A stretch of DNA of 64,000 nucleotides. It comes from Acanthochromis polyacanthus. Taxonomy: Eukaryota; Chordata; Actinopteri; Pomacentridae. The DNA lies in the NCBI RefSeq assembly GCF_021347895.1, contig NC_067122.1, forward strand, positions 14,373,983-14,437,982, written 5' to 3'. Position numbers and translations under genes: made by a program. The notes under the pieces are model-generated. The model did not search any database. It had not been told where the DNA came from and was given only the letters and a program-made list of their open reading frames with translations. Position 1 is the first letter of the stretch. Each line of letters begins with the position of its first letter. Shown piece after piece: positions 37,601 through 49,904 of the stretch.

Positions 37601-39567
37601 CAGGCGGCCTCTCCTGCTCAGTGAATGAGACAGAGGGACACAGCGAGGGGCCCCGTCCAAGTCCAGGAAACGGTATGTGGGAAAATCCATGCTATTAGCC
37701 AGTGGCAGATCATTCGATTGACCAGCATTTAAGTGCACGTGTGAAATAGCTCCCAGGGAAAATAACATTTGTGATCAAAGACAGAGTGATTGTGATGAAT
37801 AATGCATGAGTTTCATAAATGAATGATTTCTGTGTTGTCACAGAAGGGACCGGTTGTGTGGAAGATGGAGGAGATTGTACGTTTCCCATTTCCAAGCGTT
37901 AATTTAAGGCAAGAACAATAAGGTACATGACAGTTTGGATCCACATGAGGTGTACCACAACATCCTATAATTCTCTGAGAATAACGGAGACATGCACATC
38001 CTGTTGCCTGAGGCTCTGAGTTTAGGCAGATCCCAGCGGGGGTCTGTCACTAAATGAACCCAAAATCTACTAAGTCCCATTACACTTCCATCGCCCCAAT
38101 CCACGCTGCCATCCTCACAGCACTGAAATCCCTTGTCTGACTTGGAACAGCCTAACAACAGCCAGCTGTGCCAGCACTTTCAGCCATATATGAAATCCCA
38201 CTGATCCATGATGGCGCCTGTAGAGGCTTGACGTTAAATGGCGACAATACCCTAAACCATATTTATTCGATTCTCCAGAGTATTTCAACTTTGACTTCTC
38301 CAGACCTTCTGAACTACTAAAGTTTGTATTTCTACCACAAATGACATCGCTAAAGCATACACAGAAGCATACTTTCCCATTATGGGCTGCTACAAATTGA
38401 GTATGAAAGTAATTAAAGCACCTGCATTCCTAAAGGCCACAATATTTATTCTGTGGTCTAGCAGCCCCGTTAATAAAAATGTCCGCTTCAGATCGTGATC
38501 AGAAATCTGATCTGCCGGTACAACCGCTATAAATGTAACACTTAATGCTCAAAAAGAGAGTCATAAATCACTTTAATATTGAACACTGGTGGAAAACGCA
38601 GCAGTTTTTCAAAAAAAATATCTGTCTCTAATTAGTTGTAAGGAGCGCCCCGGCCCTGAGGATAGGGTCTGGTGATCACATGAGGTCTGGTAACACAGGA
38701 CCCCCTCCACAGCACCCTCACCCAACCTAAAGGGTTGTTGCCCTCAAAACTCAGAGGGAGGTCCAGGCTGCAGTTCAAATACACATCAGGAAAGAACGCA
38801 TTGTAGGCTGAATAGACGTCTTCTTTTCAGACAAGAAGTGTCATTATTATCCACATGTGAATTGTAAAGATGGACTTCAATCACCAGCTGGGAGTTTTCA
38901 GATGTAGCTGTGACTTCCTTCACACAAACTCTCAGATCACAAATAGCCTCTTTTCCTGTCCACTCTTTTATTTTCTATCCCTTCGACCGACTTTTTCTCC
39001 CCCTTTGCTTTTTTTTTCTTGCTTTCGCTGGATTTGCCCTCAAGGGAAGATCTAAGTGAGTAGATTTATTCATTCAAAGGGTCTGAATTACATTATAGCA
39101 GCACAGCAGTCACATATGCCAAAGTCTTCAACAGCTGAGATCTCTGGCGGAGCGTTAGCCCAAAGGTTAGCCTATATCCCTACCAAATGAGTTATGATTT
39201 TTCACTAAATCTCTCCTCAACTCCCAATCCAGAGCAATTATTTGTGAGTGCCATTCACCAGCTCATGTTGGTGATATTATACAGATGTGAAGTGGTTTAT
39301 CACAGAGACTCTTTCTAAAAATCTCCTCACTGACGCCTCCAGCACTGAGTTGCATATCTGAACCTTCACATGGTTGGGTGATCTGGGATAAATTTTCATA
39401 TTGTGGTCTGTATAACTTTATAACATGGTAATAATATGGTTCGACTGAAAAAATAACTTCACAGCAACGTATGTTTTGTACTTCAGTACGTTAAGGAAAA
39501 ACAGTATTACCTTAAAACAGTCCAGCACTGACCGCAATAGGGCATCAAAAAAAGATTATTTCCCCTG

Positions 39568-39850
39568 TTGATTATTTTCTCAGTGAAGCAATTCATTGTT
39601 TGGTCTATAAAGTGTCAGAAAATTCTGTGAGAAGAGTCAATCAGTGTTTCCCAAGCCCAGGATGACATTTTCAAATGTCTGATTTGTCCACAACCCAAAG
39701 ATATTCAGTTTACGGTCACAGAGGAGTAAAGGAGCCAGAAAATATTTCCAACTAGTAAGTTTTATCAAGGATTACTCAAAATGAATAACCAAATTAGTTG
39801 GTGATTGATTCACCAGCTGATAACTAATTAATTATTTGATTGAGCATTGC
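39568..39850 (+). mobile_element. hAT-like non-autonomous element (degenerate MITE)
   Basis: Blocks include 'tgattattttctcagtgaag', 'gtttggtctataaagtgtca', 'atcagtgtttcccaagccca', 'cacaacccaaagatattcag', 'cagaggagtaaaggagccag' and 'ctgataactaattaattatt'. They follow a well-known fish MITE whose ends contain ATTAATCGATTA-type inverted repeats. Both ends here are eroded. Confidence 0.65.
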
Positions 39851-40074
39851 TTTCTGGACCACAGTGCTGCAATTATGTAATGCCAACAACTATAGATCTG
39901 TAGATGTTGTCAACAAGTAAGTCTAGAGCTAAACAAACAGACACTGTATAGCTCCTTTTAAGTTAGCTAAACTGATTACATCAGTGTTGATGTTGATTAT
40001 TGTTTAGATTTACTTCTGCATTTCTTTTTTAAGTGAAAAATGGTGTCGCTGTCAGAAAATTCTTGATGTAATTC

Positions 40075-40105
40075 CCTCCTGGCTGCTCTAATAACAGCCA
40101 GGAGG
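40075..40105. repeat. Short hairpin: 11-bp arms, 9-base loop
   Basis: CCTCCTGGCTG (40075-40085) and CAGCCAGGAGG (40095-40105) are perfect inverted repeats inside apelin intron 1. Function is unknown; the arms are too short for a typical miRNA precursor. Confidence 0.8.
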
Positions 40106-41670
40106 TGAATGCAGAATAATACATCCAGAAATATGAAAGGCCTGGCCACCACAGCATAAATAATACGGCTAAATATCTGACAGAGGAGAAATGTATGTCA
40201 TCGTATGTCATGAGCTGTCAAACAGTCTCTCCTAAACCAAACCAATATGAATGTATAATGTGTGGATCATAAAAACGTAGATGTGGTTCAAGTATGTAAG
40301 CCAACAGAGGATAAACAGGAGACAAAATCAACAAGCGGAAAACAAGTCATTCTTTACTCACATTCCAAACTCAACTCTTGAACTGTTTAGTGTCTCTGTG
40401 TGTGTTTATGTCTGCAGGTCGCTGGCTCTATTCCCTCGTAATGCCGCATCAAGAGGAATTCCAGGTTCTTCATGAAACGGATTTGGTCGGACCCTGTGGG
40501 TGTGTATGTGTGTGACTGATATAAACCCAGCTGGCCCTCACAAGCTCCTGTGCCTCAAAAAAAAAAAAAAACCTCTGTGATTCTCCGTAATCCTGTAATA
40601 ACCTTTCTACTGCTCCCCCTTTGACACAACTGTTTGCCCACTGTTATTATGTTATCCCTGGACATCTGGAAAAGTTTAGCTGCTTTCTTTTCTCCACAGC
40701 CACCATAATCATGTCCACCGGCACAAACACCTTCTTTACATTAAAAAACAGGGGGATTATGATTTAAAGCTTCCTGGTTATGGTTGGTTTTACATCTATA
40801 GATGTTGTTTAACAAAATAATCAGACCTAACTAGGCGTTTTTTATGCCTCTGAGTGCCTTAATGAGTGGCTGCAGGTATTGCTGCCCTCCTTTTGGCTCT
40901 ACTTTGACCCGTAACACTTGGTTGAGCATCTGAGAGGGGCTGGCGAGAGTACAGTATGTATGCATGCTGGTGCCACAGAGCAGACAGCCCCAACAATACA
41001 TCAAAGTTTAATATGGAATAATAGCACTGCTGACAGCTCTCATAAAATCGCCCCCTTCCCAAAGCAGACGATTTCTCTGCCAGATAATGGCTCTGATCTG
41101 GGCCTCGTGCCCCACTCACGCTCACCACAGCCTCACCTGTTCAACCCCGGCTGCACAGTTGCACCTGTGTGTGCGTGTGCGTGGGTGAGTGTGTGCGTCT
41201 GAGCCAGCTGCTATTGTTTTTACCGTGAGGATTGGCAGGGTGTTTCCATGGCGGAGAGAAACAAAGCTTTGATATCTTCTAAGAGGCTGTGACAGACATA
41301 AGAACGTTCTGAGAATAAGAACTGTTTATATCCGAGTCTGAAGATTTACACAGAGGGAGGAAGAGTGATCGGCCTCTGGATGAATTATGGATACCACATG
41401 TCTAAAGCTGGACTCCACTCTTGAGCCAGAGTGCTTTTCAAGGATGGGTAATTGAAGTGTGCTGCTAAAGGATGCTAATATTACATGGAGAAGGCCACAG
41501 CAGCTCTTTTAGTGTGTTGAATGAATATTGTGAGCAGCATTAGGTTGTTGAGGTGAATTGCCTGTTGCATGAGGAGTTCTTGCTAAAATGCATCTGCACC
41601 CGTAACTACAACCAAGGCTCACACTTCCCCACCCTGTATCAGTCAGATTCAGCTCTATATTCATAGCTTC

Positions 41671-41673
<3 letters not shown>

Positions 41674-41765
<92 letters not shown>
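41674..41765. repeat. (CA)n microsatellite, 92 bp
   Basis: Forty-six uninterrupted CA units in apelin intron 1, about 1.8 kb 3' of exon 1. Open frames across it (Val-Cys or Thr-His repeats) are artefacts of the repeat. Confidence 0.98.
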
Positions 41766-41767
<2 letters not shown>

Positions 41768-43609
41768 CTCTCTCTCTGTGCATCTCTTCTTTCTCAGACA
41801 CACATGTACACACACAGATGCCTGAGAGAGAGAAAGCCCACTGAACTGGAAAAGCGTTTGTCTCAAGATGAAAGGCTTCACACCCACTGCCTACATGCAG
41901 AGCCTCTTCCGACACCTTCCCGCGACAGCGCATACTGTAGCAGAGGCTTGTGCTACGCAGACACACTCCAGCTAGCATCCCTCCCCACACCCATCAACGC
42001 CGCAACACACTTGCATCCCTTCCTCTCTTTCACTCCATTTCCCTCCCTTCCTCCCTGTCAATGGAGCTCTGATACTACAGTAGCAGCCGGGGAACAGAGA
42101 GGCACATAAGCGGCATGACTTGAACGTTGAGGGGGATAAGCTCCCGTGAAAGCCCGAGGCACAGCAGCCTTGTTTTCACGGTCGCTGGTGTAGCACGGTG
42201 GGCTCTCAGGCGTGGAACATGCTTAGCCACACGCAGGGCGTGAAAAACGACACTGACCATGATGCTAGATAATTGCTTCCCATTTACTCATGTGCTGAGA
42301 GCCTCAGACAAAAATAGCATGTCGCTGTAACGAATGTGCTGGGAAGCATGGGAACTGTGAGTGCTGTGGCCACGGATCGATACACAGAGTGGACAGCATA
42401 AAGTCTACACAGCATCTTACAACCAGTCTATACAGCACCTAGCAACATATAGCCTATAGATCATCTCACAGTGCATATGCTGAGGCCTGTATCTTCCAAG
42501 ATGTAGAGTATTTAGCACTTTTATTATCCTAATCTAGGTGGAATCTTATAATAAATGGTCTGTGTACAACAACATATTAGCTATACAGCATCTTACACAT
42601 GTATTGAATATAAACACAACCTGTCTCTGTGTTTTTAAAGCCACTGTAGTTGGTGGGTAGATGATAATCCCAAGACTAGTCTAGACATTTACACAGGCCT
42701 TACTGTTGTTTTTTCACACCACAATGCTACCTGCATCACATCTGCAGATTGCCCACCGCTCTCCAAACTACCCCCCAGCCACATTTCTCAGAACCCATTT
42801 ACTCCCACGAGCCACCAGAGAGAATATGCCCTTTCCTCGTGCAATAGTCCCAAGTCAGTGTTTTTGCTCTAAATCATAGACATTTTAGATCCACAGTGGA
42901 ATAGATATCTAGTCCAACAATGGCTCCAGAGATGCAGCAGCACTTTACGGAATTTTACTGTGACAAGGCATCAAGCCCCCCCAGAGACGATCCATGCATC
43001 TGGGATCTGTGTTCCCCTCATCGATGCGTACAACAATTACAGTCCTCATTATCATCACCACAGGAGGCACGCGTTCATATGTAGGTGCCGTGTTGCCCTG
43101 CTGCACAATCACAGTCATGTAATAATAATATAGCACTTGGGTCAGATGGAATACATCAAGCCATAAATTAATCAGGTTCACTCCACCATACAGAACATGT
43201 GCCATGCATATCTTACATTTCATAACAGCCACAACAGTCACCCATACATCCAGCATATCTGTCATTCAGGAATAGCTCAACACATGAAGGTCCAGCAATA
43301 AAAACCTCTTCACATTTCATCTCCAAGTCTTGCATCAAGGTGAGGCAGGGAGGGAAGAGGATCAATCTGAGCTACAGTCAAGTTTATCATAAAAGCTATG
43401 GCAGTACAATAGCAGACAGTATCACCACTGCAGTGCAGTACTGTATACAACCAGGTGCTGATATTCCTGCCTTTTAGAGCCCACACAAGGCTAACCATGC
43501 TGGGTAACTGATCAACTACTGCTGCCTGCACAAGCCCAAGGCAAACAGAGAGAGAAATAGAAAGCAGAAGGAGACGACCAGCGACAAGCCTGGCCGCTCT
43601 TGTACTCAC

Positions 43610-43676
43610 CAGCACTGGCAGAACACAGCAGAGACACCAAGAGCACAATCACCAGCGTCAGGATCTTCACATTCAT
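43610..43676 (-). CDS. apln: Apelin (apln) coding exon 1: start codon and signal peptide
   Basis: This exon encodes residues 1-22 of preproapelin, the secreted ligand of the apelin receptor (a class A GPCR), plus the first base of codon 23. The peptide MNVKILTLVIVLLVSLLCSA is a classic signal peptide: short polar start, long Leu/Val/Ile core, small residues (S-A-S-A) before the likely cleavage site after residue 22. The start was chosen because it gives the family's 77-residue length; the base at -3 is a purine. The exon ends at a GTGAGT donor in phase 1, which joins in frame to exon 2 at 28671 (split Gly codon G|GT). The frame stays open upstream to an ATG at 44048, but that extension is built from microsatellites and is unlike any apelin. 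Identification rests on this signal peptide together with exon 2. Confidence 0.95.
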
Positions 43677-43748
43677 TTCTGCACTCCCCTCTGGCTCTCC
43701 GCTAGTCACTCGCTGATATACTGTAGTGGTGTGTGTGTGTGGATGGGA

Positions 43749-43797
43749 GGGAGAGAGAGAGAGAGAGAGGGAGAGGGGGAGAGAGAGAGAGGGAGAG
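43749..43797. repeat. (GA)n-rich tract in the apelin 5' region
   Basis: About 49 bp of GA with GGGA and GGGG interruptions, located 73-121 bp upstream of the apelin start codon. On the transcript strand it is a CT-rich tract, possibly in the 5' UTR. Confidence 0.9.
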
Positions 43798-43988
43798 CAG
43801 CTGAGCGAGCAAGAGAGAGACTGCTCCTGTGCGTGTGTGTTAGAAGTGAGTGTGTCAATTTGTGGGAATGTGTGTGAGGCTCCCTGACTGTGCCAGTGTA
43901 TTTGTCTAAATGCGTATTTGTATATCAGTGTGTGACAGCGCCACTCCAAGACTGAAGGCACGTCTTTATCTGAGCTCTCCCACGGAGG

Positions 43989-44009
43989 TGTGTGTGTGTG
44001 TGTGTGTGT
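43989..44009. repeat. (GT)n microsatellite
   Basis: About ten GT units upstream of apelin exon 1. Confidence 0.95.
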
Positions 44010-44105
44010 CTTCTTTTCTTCTGTCAGAGAAACGGCAGCATGAGCCAAGTTCAGTGGAGCTGTGAATGTGCTGGAAGTCAGCTTACAGGTCTGTCTGTCG
44101 GCAAG

Positions 44106-44134
44106 AGTGTGTATGTGTGTGTGTGTGTGTGTGT
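44106..44134. repeat. (GT)n microsatellite
   Basis: About 29 bp of GT with one GTAT interruption, upstream of apelin. Confidence 0.95.
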
Positions 44135-44280
44135 GAGAGTCCTGTTTGCCTTGGATAAGAAGACTAGTTGGTCATGTGGCTTATGTATCATTGACTCTGT
44201 GGGTCACGGAAAAGCCCCCCCTGCCCCTCCATCATACACCATCTCCACCCCTTTTCCACCAACATGCAAGTGCACACGGC

Positions 44281-44356
44281 CGAGGGAGGAGAGAGGGGAG
44301 AGGGCAGGGGGAGAGGGGAGGTGAAGGGTGTGGGGTGTGGGGTGTGGGGTGTGGGG
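44281..44356 (+). repeat. Polypurine stretch and (GTGTGGG)n G-rich repeat
   Basis: A GA/GGGG purine run (44281-44325) leads into four-plus tandem 7-bp units with GGG or GGGG runs (44326-44356). At least five G-runs of three or more, spaced by four or fewer bases, satisfy the usual G-quadruplex pattern. It lies about 600-680 bp upstream of the apelin start codon. Confidence 0.85.
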
Positions 44357-47300
44357 CGCATGCAGGTTTATGATAATACCCAAACAGATGCTCTTGTTGA
44401 AAAGTCTTTGAATTGCAAACAGGGCCGCTTGCCAGGAATCCAGGAATCAAAATACCAGCTTATGAGGGGGAAGTAGATGAAAGAAGGGAAGGTGTGAGAT
44501 GAGGTTCATGCTTTCCTGCTTTTGTATCTGCGCCAGCTGTATAGACCTTTCTTCCTCACACTATTCTTTACCCACAGCGGCACTGGCAGCCCCGTCTCGC
44601 TAAAGGTATGGCTTAAATCATTCGCGCCGTTTGAAGTTAGTGTCCGTGACACTGGGAGTAACTGCAGGAAAAAACCTATCAGGCTCTGTCTGATTCCATC
44701 GCCCGCTCTGTTTGTTTCACTGCCCCTGAAGTCATTTGTTTTATTTCGTTACACAGATTATATTCTTTCCATGAACAAAAGCTGCCAGTAAACCACCACC
44801 CTGCATGGCTATAAAATAAGTCAACTTATTATTTTTTTCATTTGTTTATCAGACAATAAACAGGAAAGGTTGCATTTCTTGCAGTGAATTGTGAGAACTC
44901 GACGCGAGCACTAGAAGCACAACAACTTTCCTTATCGCGTTTAGCCATAGAGCAACATCAAGGCGACAACTTTCTACATCTCCTCCTGGGAATAAAATTG
45001 ATCGGAAGGGACCATAAATTTTGTATGTTTTACATAATGCAGACAGAATATGTAAAAGAAACATTGAACCCCACCCAGTTACAACATTGCATTCTCCGCC
45101 TGACAAGAAGGACTGAGATCTGGTCCAACAACTCTCAGTAGAGCTAATATAAGTGAAGAAACGTAGGGAAAATACATGCTATTGATGAAAGAAAATGCTC
45201 AAACCACTAATAAAGTTGATAAATATATGCTCCTTGGTGAAATACTGTTTACATGGGGTCATTTTACTCTGGGCCCATAGATGTGAGTCCCCAAAGGGCT
45301 GCAGTGACAAATGATGGATGGACTGCCTTTGGTCACAACCTCCAGACACAACCCCCCCAACCATAGTCTTCCACACAAACCTTTTCTATGTGTTGTCACT
45401 AAACAGTCACTTTAGCGGTGTAGACCTGAGAAGAGGGGCCCTGTGACCCTCGGCTCTGCAGCTCCAGCTTCACACAGCTCGACCATTGTCTCCCAAAGGC
45501 TCCGGGTCCCAGAGGGCAACATGTCTGTGCCACCCACTTAAGACCCAACAACAAGAGCACCTTCCATTTTTACATGCAGCACTTGAAGCCTTCACTCCAT
45601 GAGAAGCAATCCTCTCACCTCAGGGGTGGCCAAGCCCCCCGGGGGCTAAAGATGCTTATCCAAGCCTGTCCTTTTTTTTAGCTGAAAGATAATTCGCCCA
45701 AGTGCTTTTAAAAGAATCTGTTCACGGCATTTTCTCAGAGGTGCTCAGTGATCACTGGCAGAAAGCGCGGGCAATTCTTTCCAATTGAACATAATGAGAG
45801 ATACTGGGGAATTATAGCGCCATTACAACCCCACTTAGTAGTTAGGAGTAGTTAGGAGTAATTCAAAATTCAATTTAATACAACATTCAGGAATAGTTTC
45901 AATGCTGTGTGGGATCACTGCCTGCAGAGTTATTTCAAATTAACAGTTAATGTGGGTATCAAAACTGAAACCGAATGTGCCGAATCCAGGTGCTGCCCGG
46001 GATAATTTATGACGGTGGATTTACTGGTCATTAAAATGTGCTATGGATATAGATGAGAATGTGTGAGACATTGTAAAGTTGGCAGTACGGGCTCAAACAT
46101 TTGCACTCTATTAGCTTTAATTGTCTTAGCTTGAAGCAAAGCCTGTAATGAAAATGTAACAGATGGTGTTTCCTCCGAGTGTATCAGTGGACTGTGTGCC
46201 ATGACGTGAGTGTAAGCCAGTGGAGGATTGCCTTTTTACATCCAGGGATGTAGAGCGAAACCTGGCAACATGACACAGGCAGCAGCGGCAGTCAGAGGGC
46301 AGCAATACAGCCACATGTGTCTCAACACAGGAAGCAGTTGGCTGTTTACAGGAAGCGCTGGATGAAGGAATGCCGTGGTTGTCTGTATTCGGTCACTGAT
46401 GACGACTTTTCCTGATTCCTGAGTTTTCAATAACAGGCAGACATTCCTAAGATAAGTGTAAGACACATGATGGAAAAGGTATCCAAGCATTTCCTGTGAG
46501 CCACGTTTTCTTTCTAAATGCACGCCAACGTGTTCGGCAGGATTTGTCAACAGGTGGCCTCTCAGCTGCGGCTAAATTAATCAGCTGATCTCAGATAAAG
46601 ATTTGTCGCATTATTTACCGTGTTCACAATTAATGTGCTTCCTGTTTATCATCCGCTTCTATATAAAGCTCCAGATTTCTAAAATGCTAATTAAGTGTGC
46701 GGATGTTTGTTTGTATTGTTGTTTGGATGATTGAATTAATAGTGGCGCGCCGCTTGTGTTGTTGTTGTTGTTGTTGTGCCAAAGTGCGCTCAACACTTCC
46801 GCGTCCGCTTCCGTTCCCGCAGCATTTATCTGATGCACCTTTATTAAAATGGAGAACAAATCAAAGCTCCATCACGATAAGAGTCGCAGCCATCAGCACC
46901 TGAATGCAGCATGTCAACGTGAGATCAGGTTGGGGCTGCTAATTAAAGCTTCTTCGGAGAACATTGACATCTTCATTAAGACGTTTCAAAGTCGAGACGA
47001 GAGAATCTAAAGCTCTGTTTTGCTCGTCTGAAGCTTTAAACAAACCTATCCCCAGGCGGCGTGTGCTTCATATCACGAAATGTCAAGAATCAGAGGCTTG
47101 GTGGATTAACTTATCTGCCTTTAATCGTGACATTATCAGCAGCACTGCAAATTCAGCTGAGAAATGTTCTGGGCTCGCTAAAGCTCCCTGGTAGATAGGG
47201 CAGCAATTTTCTGCCAGTCTGTGCTTCTCATTCTGTTGTATCGCCTCAGAACAACCACACACATACACACATTTTCTGTAATTTCATACTTGCATGAATT

Positions 47301-49904
47301 GAGTTCCTAGCAATCATTAAAAGACTATAAAGAAGTCCCATTGCCCTGAAATGCAGCAGTTAACAATTATCTTAAATAGTTTCTGCTAAACACTTTTTTT
47401 CCATGCAGATAACACAGTGAATTATTAGGTTGCTGCCTTTTTGGGAGGAAATTATGACAGACAGGAGGTCTGTTTATCACTAAATGTGGACACCAGCTGG
47501 GATTTATCTCCTCTAATGTTGGTCAGGCTCTGAACTCACTCATGAACTGAGAATAATCACAAACCCTTGACATCAGAGCCAGAAAGGAAAGTAATTTACA
47601 CAACAGTAATCATATAAATACAAATTAACTTCTCATCTTCTTCCTCCTCTCCTTTCTTCTTTGACAGATTTCTTCCTCAGTTGTGTAATTTTCAATCCAA
47701 ACTAGTCAAATAGCAATTATTACATTTTCCTCATGAGCTTCCAAATCGTTTTCACTGCTGCTCTTTCGCTGAACTGACCGGACAAATTATCCCCCGGGAA
47801 CAAAATGCTGGTGTTGCGTGACTCTCAGACAGTTATCTTCATAATCAGTCCAGTATGGCTCATCAGTCTTAGAAAACAAAGTGGCCTACAGATCAGAGCA
47901 AGATACACAGTGAGATGACAATTTACTGTAGACGCCTATGGATAGAAAAAAAAGCTACTTTTTAATTCCAGGTCACACATTTCATCGGCAGCTTTATTAA
48001 TCATAGTTTCCCTGTCAGGTGACTTCCATCTCCGTGGATTTGCAGGCTTGGAGGGCAGATTTTTATCCTGTGATGTTGCACCTGCAGGACAAAAAAAAAT
48101 CTACTCACATCACAGAGCAGTTCTCCAAATCGTGAAGCGGTCTGAAATTATAAAATAAATTTGTCACCGTGGTTTTGTAGCAACGCCAGGATCGAGCTCA
48201 AAGCACGTACAAAATACGATTCACACCCTCATCGCCCTGTCAAGCACAGATTCTCCACAGATACTGTAAAACAACAAACAAGAGAGGCCTTTTGAATCCG
48301 TCTGCACTCTAATCAGTAATAAAAATCTGTTGTGGGTTTTTTTTCTCCGACTGGCAGGTGATAGCAGCCCTTCTGACATCACCCTCACTGCTCTCTGTTT
48401 CACTGCGAGCACTGAATGCCTCTACAATACTCTGAAACTTCCTTAAGTTTGACTCCTCACCTTTAACTCTTCTGTACATCTTTGCTGTCGATGTGTACTG
48501 GCATGTGCAGCAGAAAGGGGAATGAGTGGCGGCGTGCCAGAGTTTTACACGCTCCCTTGCACTTAAAAATACCAATCTTCTGGCTCTTGAGTGCACTATT
48601 CTTCAGGAGTGTTTTTTTCCCCAGCATGTAGACGCTATAGTGATCATCCACCACTCCTTCATTGTAGCAGAGGATCAAACAGAGTCAAAACAACCTTAAA
48701 GAAGGGATGGTTAACTGCTCTCTTCCTCTCTAATATTGTTGCAGTTATCAGAAGTCGAATCTGTCTGAACAGCGGCATGCAGTTTAGAAATGGCCGATTT
48801 GTTTCTTATGGACACTAGGTTTTTTTATTTTGAAGTGCTTTGGACTGAGCATGCCATGGCTTGGTCCCACTGACACGCAACGAGACCGAGAAATGGGACT
48901 TGACAGATGAGAGATAAGGAAATGTTTTCTGGGGGAGAAGACAGACTCTGAAAACAGACATGAGGTGTCTTTAAACGCTCACAAAGACTGAGTCTGTGCT
49001 GCAAAGTGAAGGAGCTAAAGATCAACTTGTGCCGGAACTCAGCTCACTGAACCTTTCATTAAACTCATTTCCGCCGTCTTGATACAAGTTGTGGGATGTT
49101 TTAAGGAGCAAGTAAAGTGCAGCTTTTTTAAAAGTTCACTGTGGCTATAAAGACGCTATTTTTACTTGTAAGACAAGAACCTGAACCTGAGTTTTCATTT
49201 TTAATAAAGAAAACCACCGTAGGTTATTGATATTCTATATTTTTGTTGCTTCCAATGAATTTCATGGACAGGTCCACACTTCGCAGCACATTTGTTCACA
49301 TCTTGATGCTTTCTAACTTCTCGATTTGTTGATGACTTAGAGCCTCAGGCCTTTGGGTTCCAACTGAAGATACACATCTTTAAAAACAATCACAGTTCTT
49401 TACTCTCCTTCACTCTGCAAAATAATTTTTTTTAAAATTATTCTTAGTTTTAGACAAAAGCGGAGATCTACAGCAAGCTTTGGCTACAAAAGAATAGTCA
49501 TAGAATAGTTTTCTTGCAGTAGATTTGATGGGTTTGGTCTTTACATAGAATTAGCTAGAAAAATTAATCACTGAACTCCAGCATTTAAAATTGCAAAAAT
49601 CCGGTCATTCCAAATGCGATTTTAGGCTATTAGCAGGAAGCTAATGCTTGTGCACTGAGTACAAACTTCATTTAAGACAGACACATATGAGTGAGTCATA
49701 TATCATTTAAATAAAGTATGTGAACTTACTGTACTAAGTTTTTTGAAGATTTTCTGACTTTTTATTCAACAAAATGGTCCTGAGAACAAATTGTGAAGAT
49801 GGCATAAATTGACCAAGACAGAGAAACTAGAAAGAAGGTAAAGATAGCTTTTGGTACTTAACAGCAGCAGAGCAGTTAGCTGCAATGACTGACCAGCCTT
49901 CCTG
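44357..49904. other. Upstream of apelin: non-coding, nothing recognisable
   Basis: This holds a (GTT)n tract (46757-46777), a GC-rich palindrome AGCCCCCCGGGGGCT (45633-45647) and no supported exon or repeat family. It may hold apelin enhancers, but the sequence alone does not show this. Confidence 0.5.
46757..46777. repeat. (GTT)n microsatellite
   Basis: About seven GTT units. Confidence 0.9.

Larger units (their letters stand above)
28672..43609 (-). other. apln: Apelin intron 1 (14,938 bp)
   Basis: This is the interval between the two coding exons, with a GTGAGT donor and a tcttccag acceptor in phase 1. It contains a 93-bp TTAA snapback element (29744-29836), a split old repeat with an inserted TTAA element (33830-34640), a hAT-like MITE (39568-39850), a short hairpin (40075-40105) and a 92-bp CA repeat (41674-41765). 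Long parts (about 29.9-31.1, 31.7-33.8, 34.7-39.5 and 42-43.5 kb) show no recognisable repeat and no supported exon. Unique sequence in a long first intron is a plausible place for enhancers, but nothing here proves one. Confidence 0.85.
43677..44048 (-). promoter_or_regulatory. apln: Presumed apelin 5' UTR and proximal promoter
   Basis: This sequence lies directly 5' of the apelin start codon. It holds a GA/CT tract (about 43749-43797), a GT tract (43989-44009) and one ACGTG core on the minus strand (plus-strand CACGT at 43959-43963), the minimal hypoxia-response motif. Apelin is a known hypoxia-induced gene, but a single 5-bp match is weak. I saw no convincing TATA box and cannot place the transcription start. 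Confidence 0.45.

Noticed and set aside
41509..41990. Several open frames of 80-110 codons full of Val-Cys repeats
   Set aside because: They are translations of the CA microsatellite, in overlapping frames.
45633..45647. GC palindrome AGCCCCCCGGGGGCT
   Set aside because: A short palindrome with no flanking duplication or other signal; likely chance.
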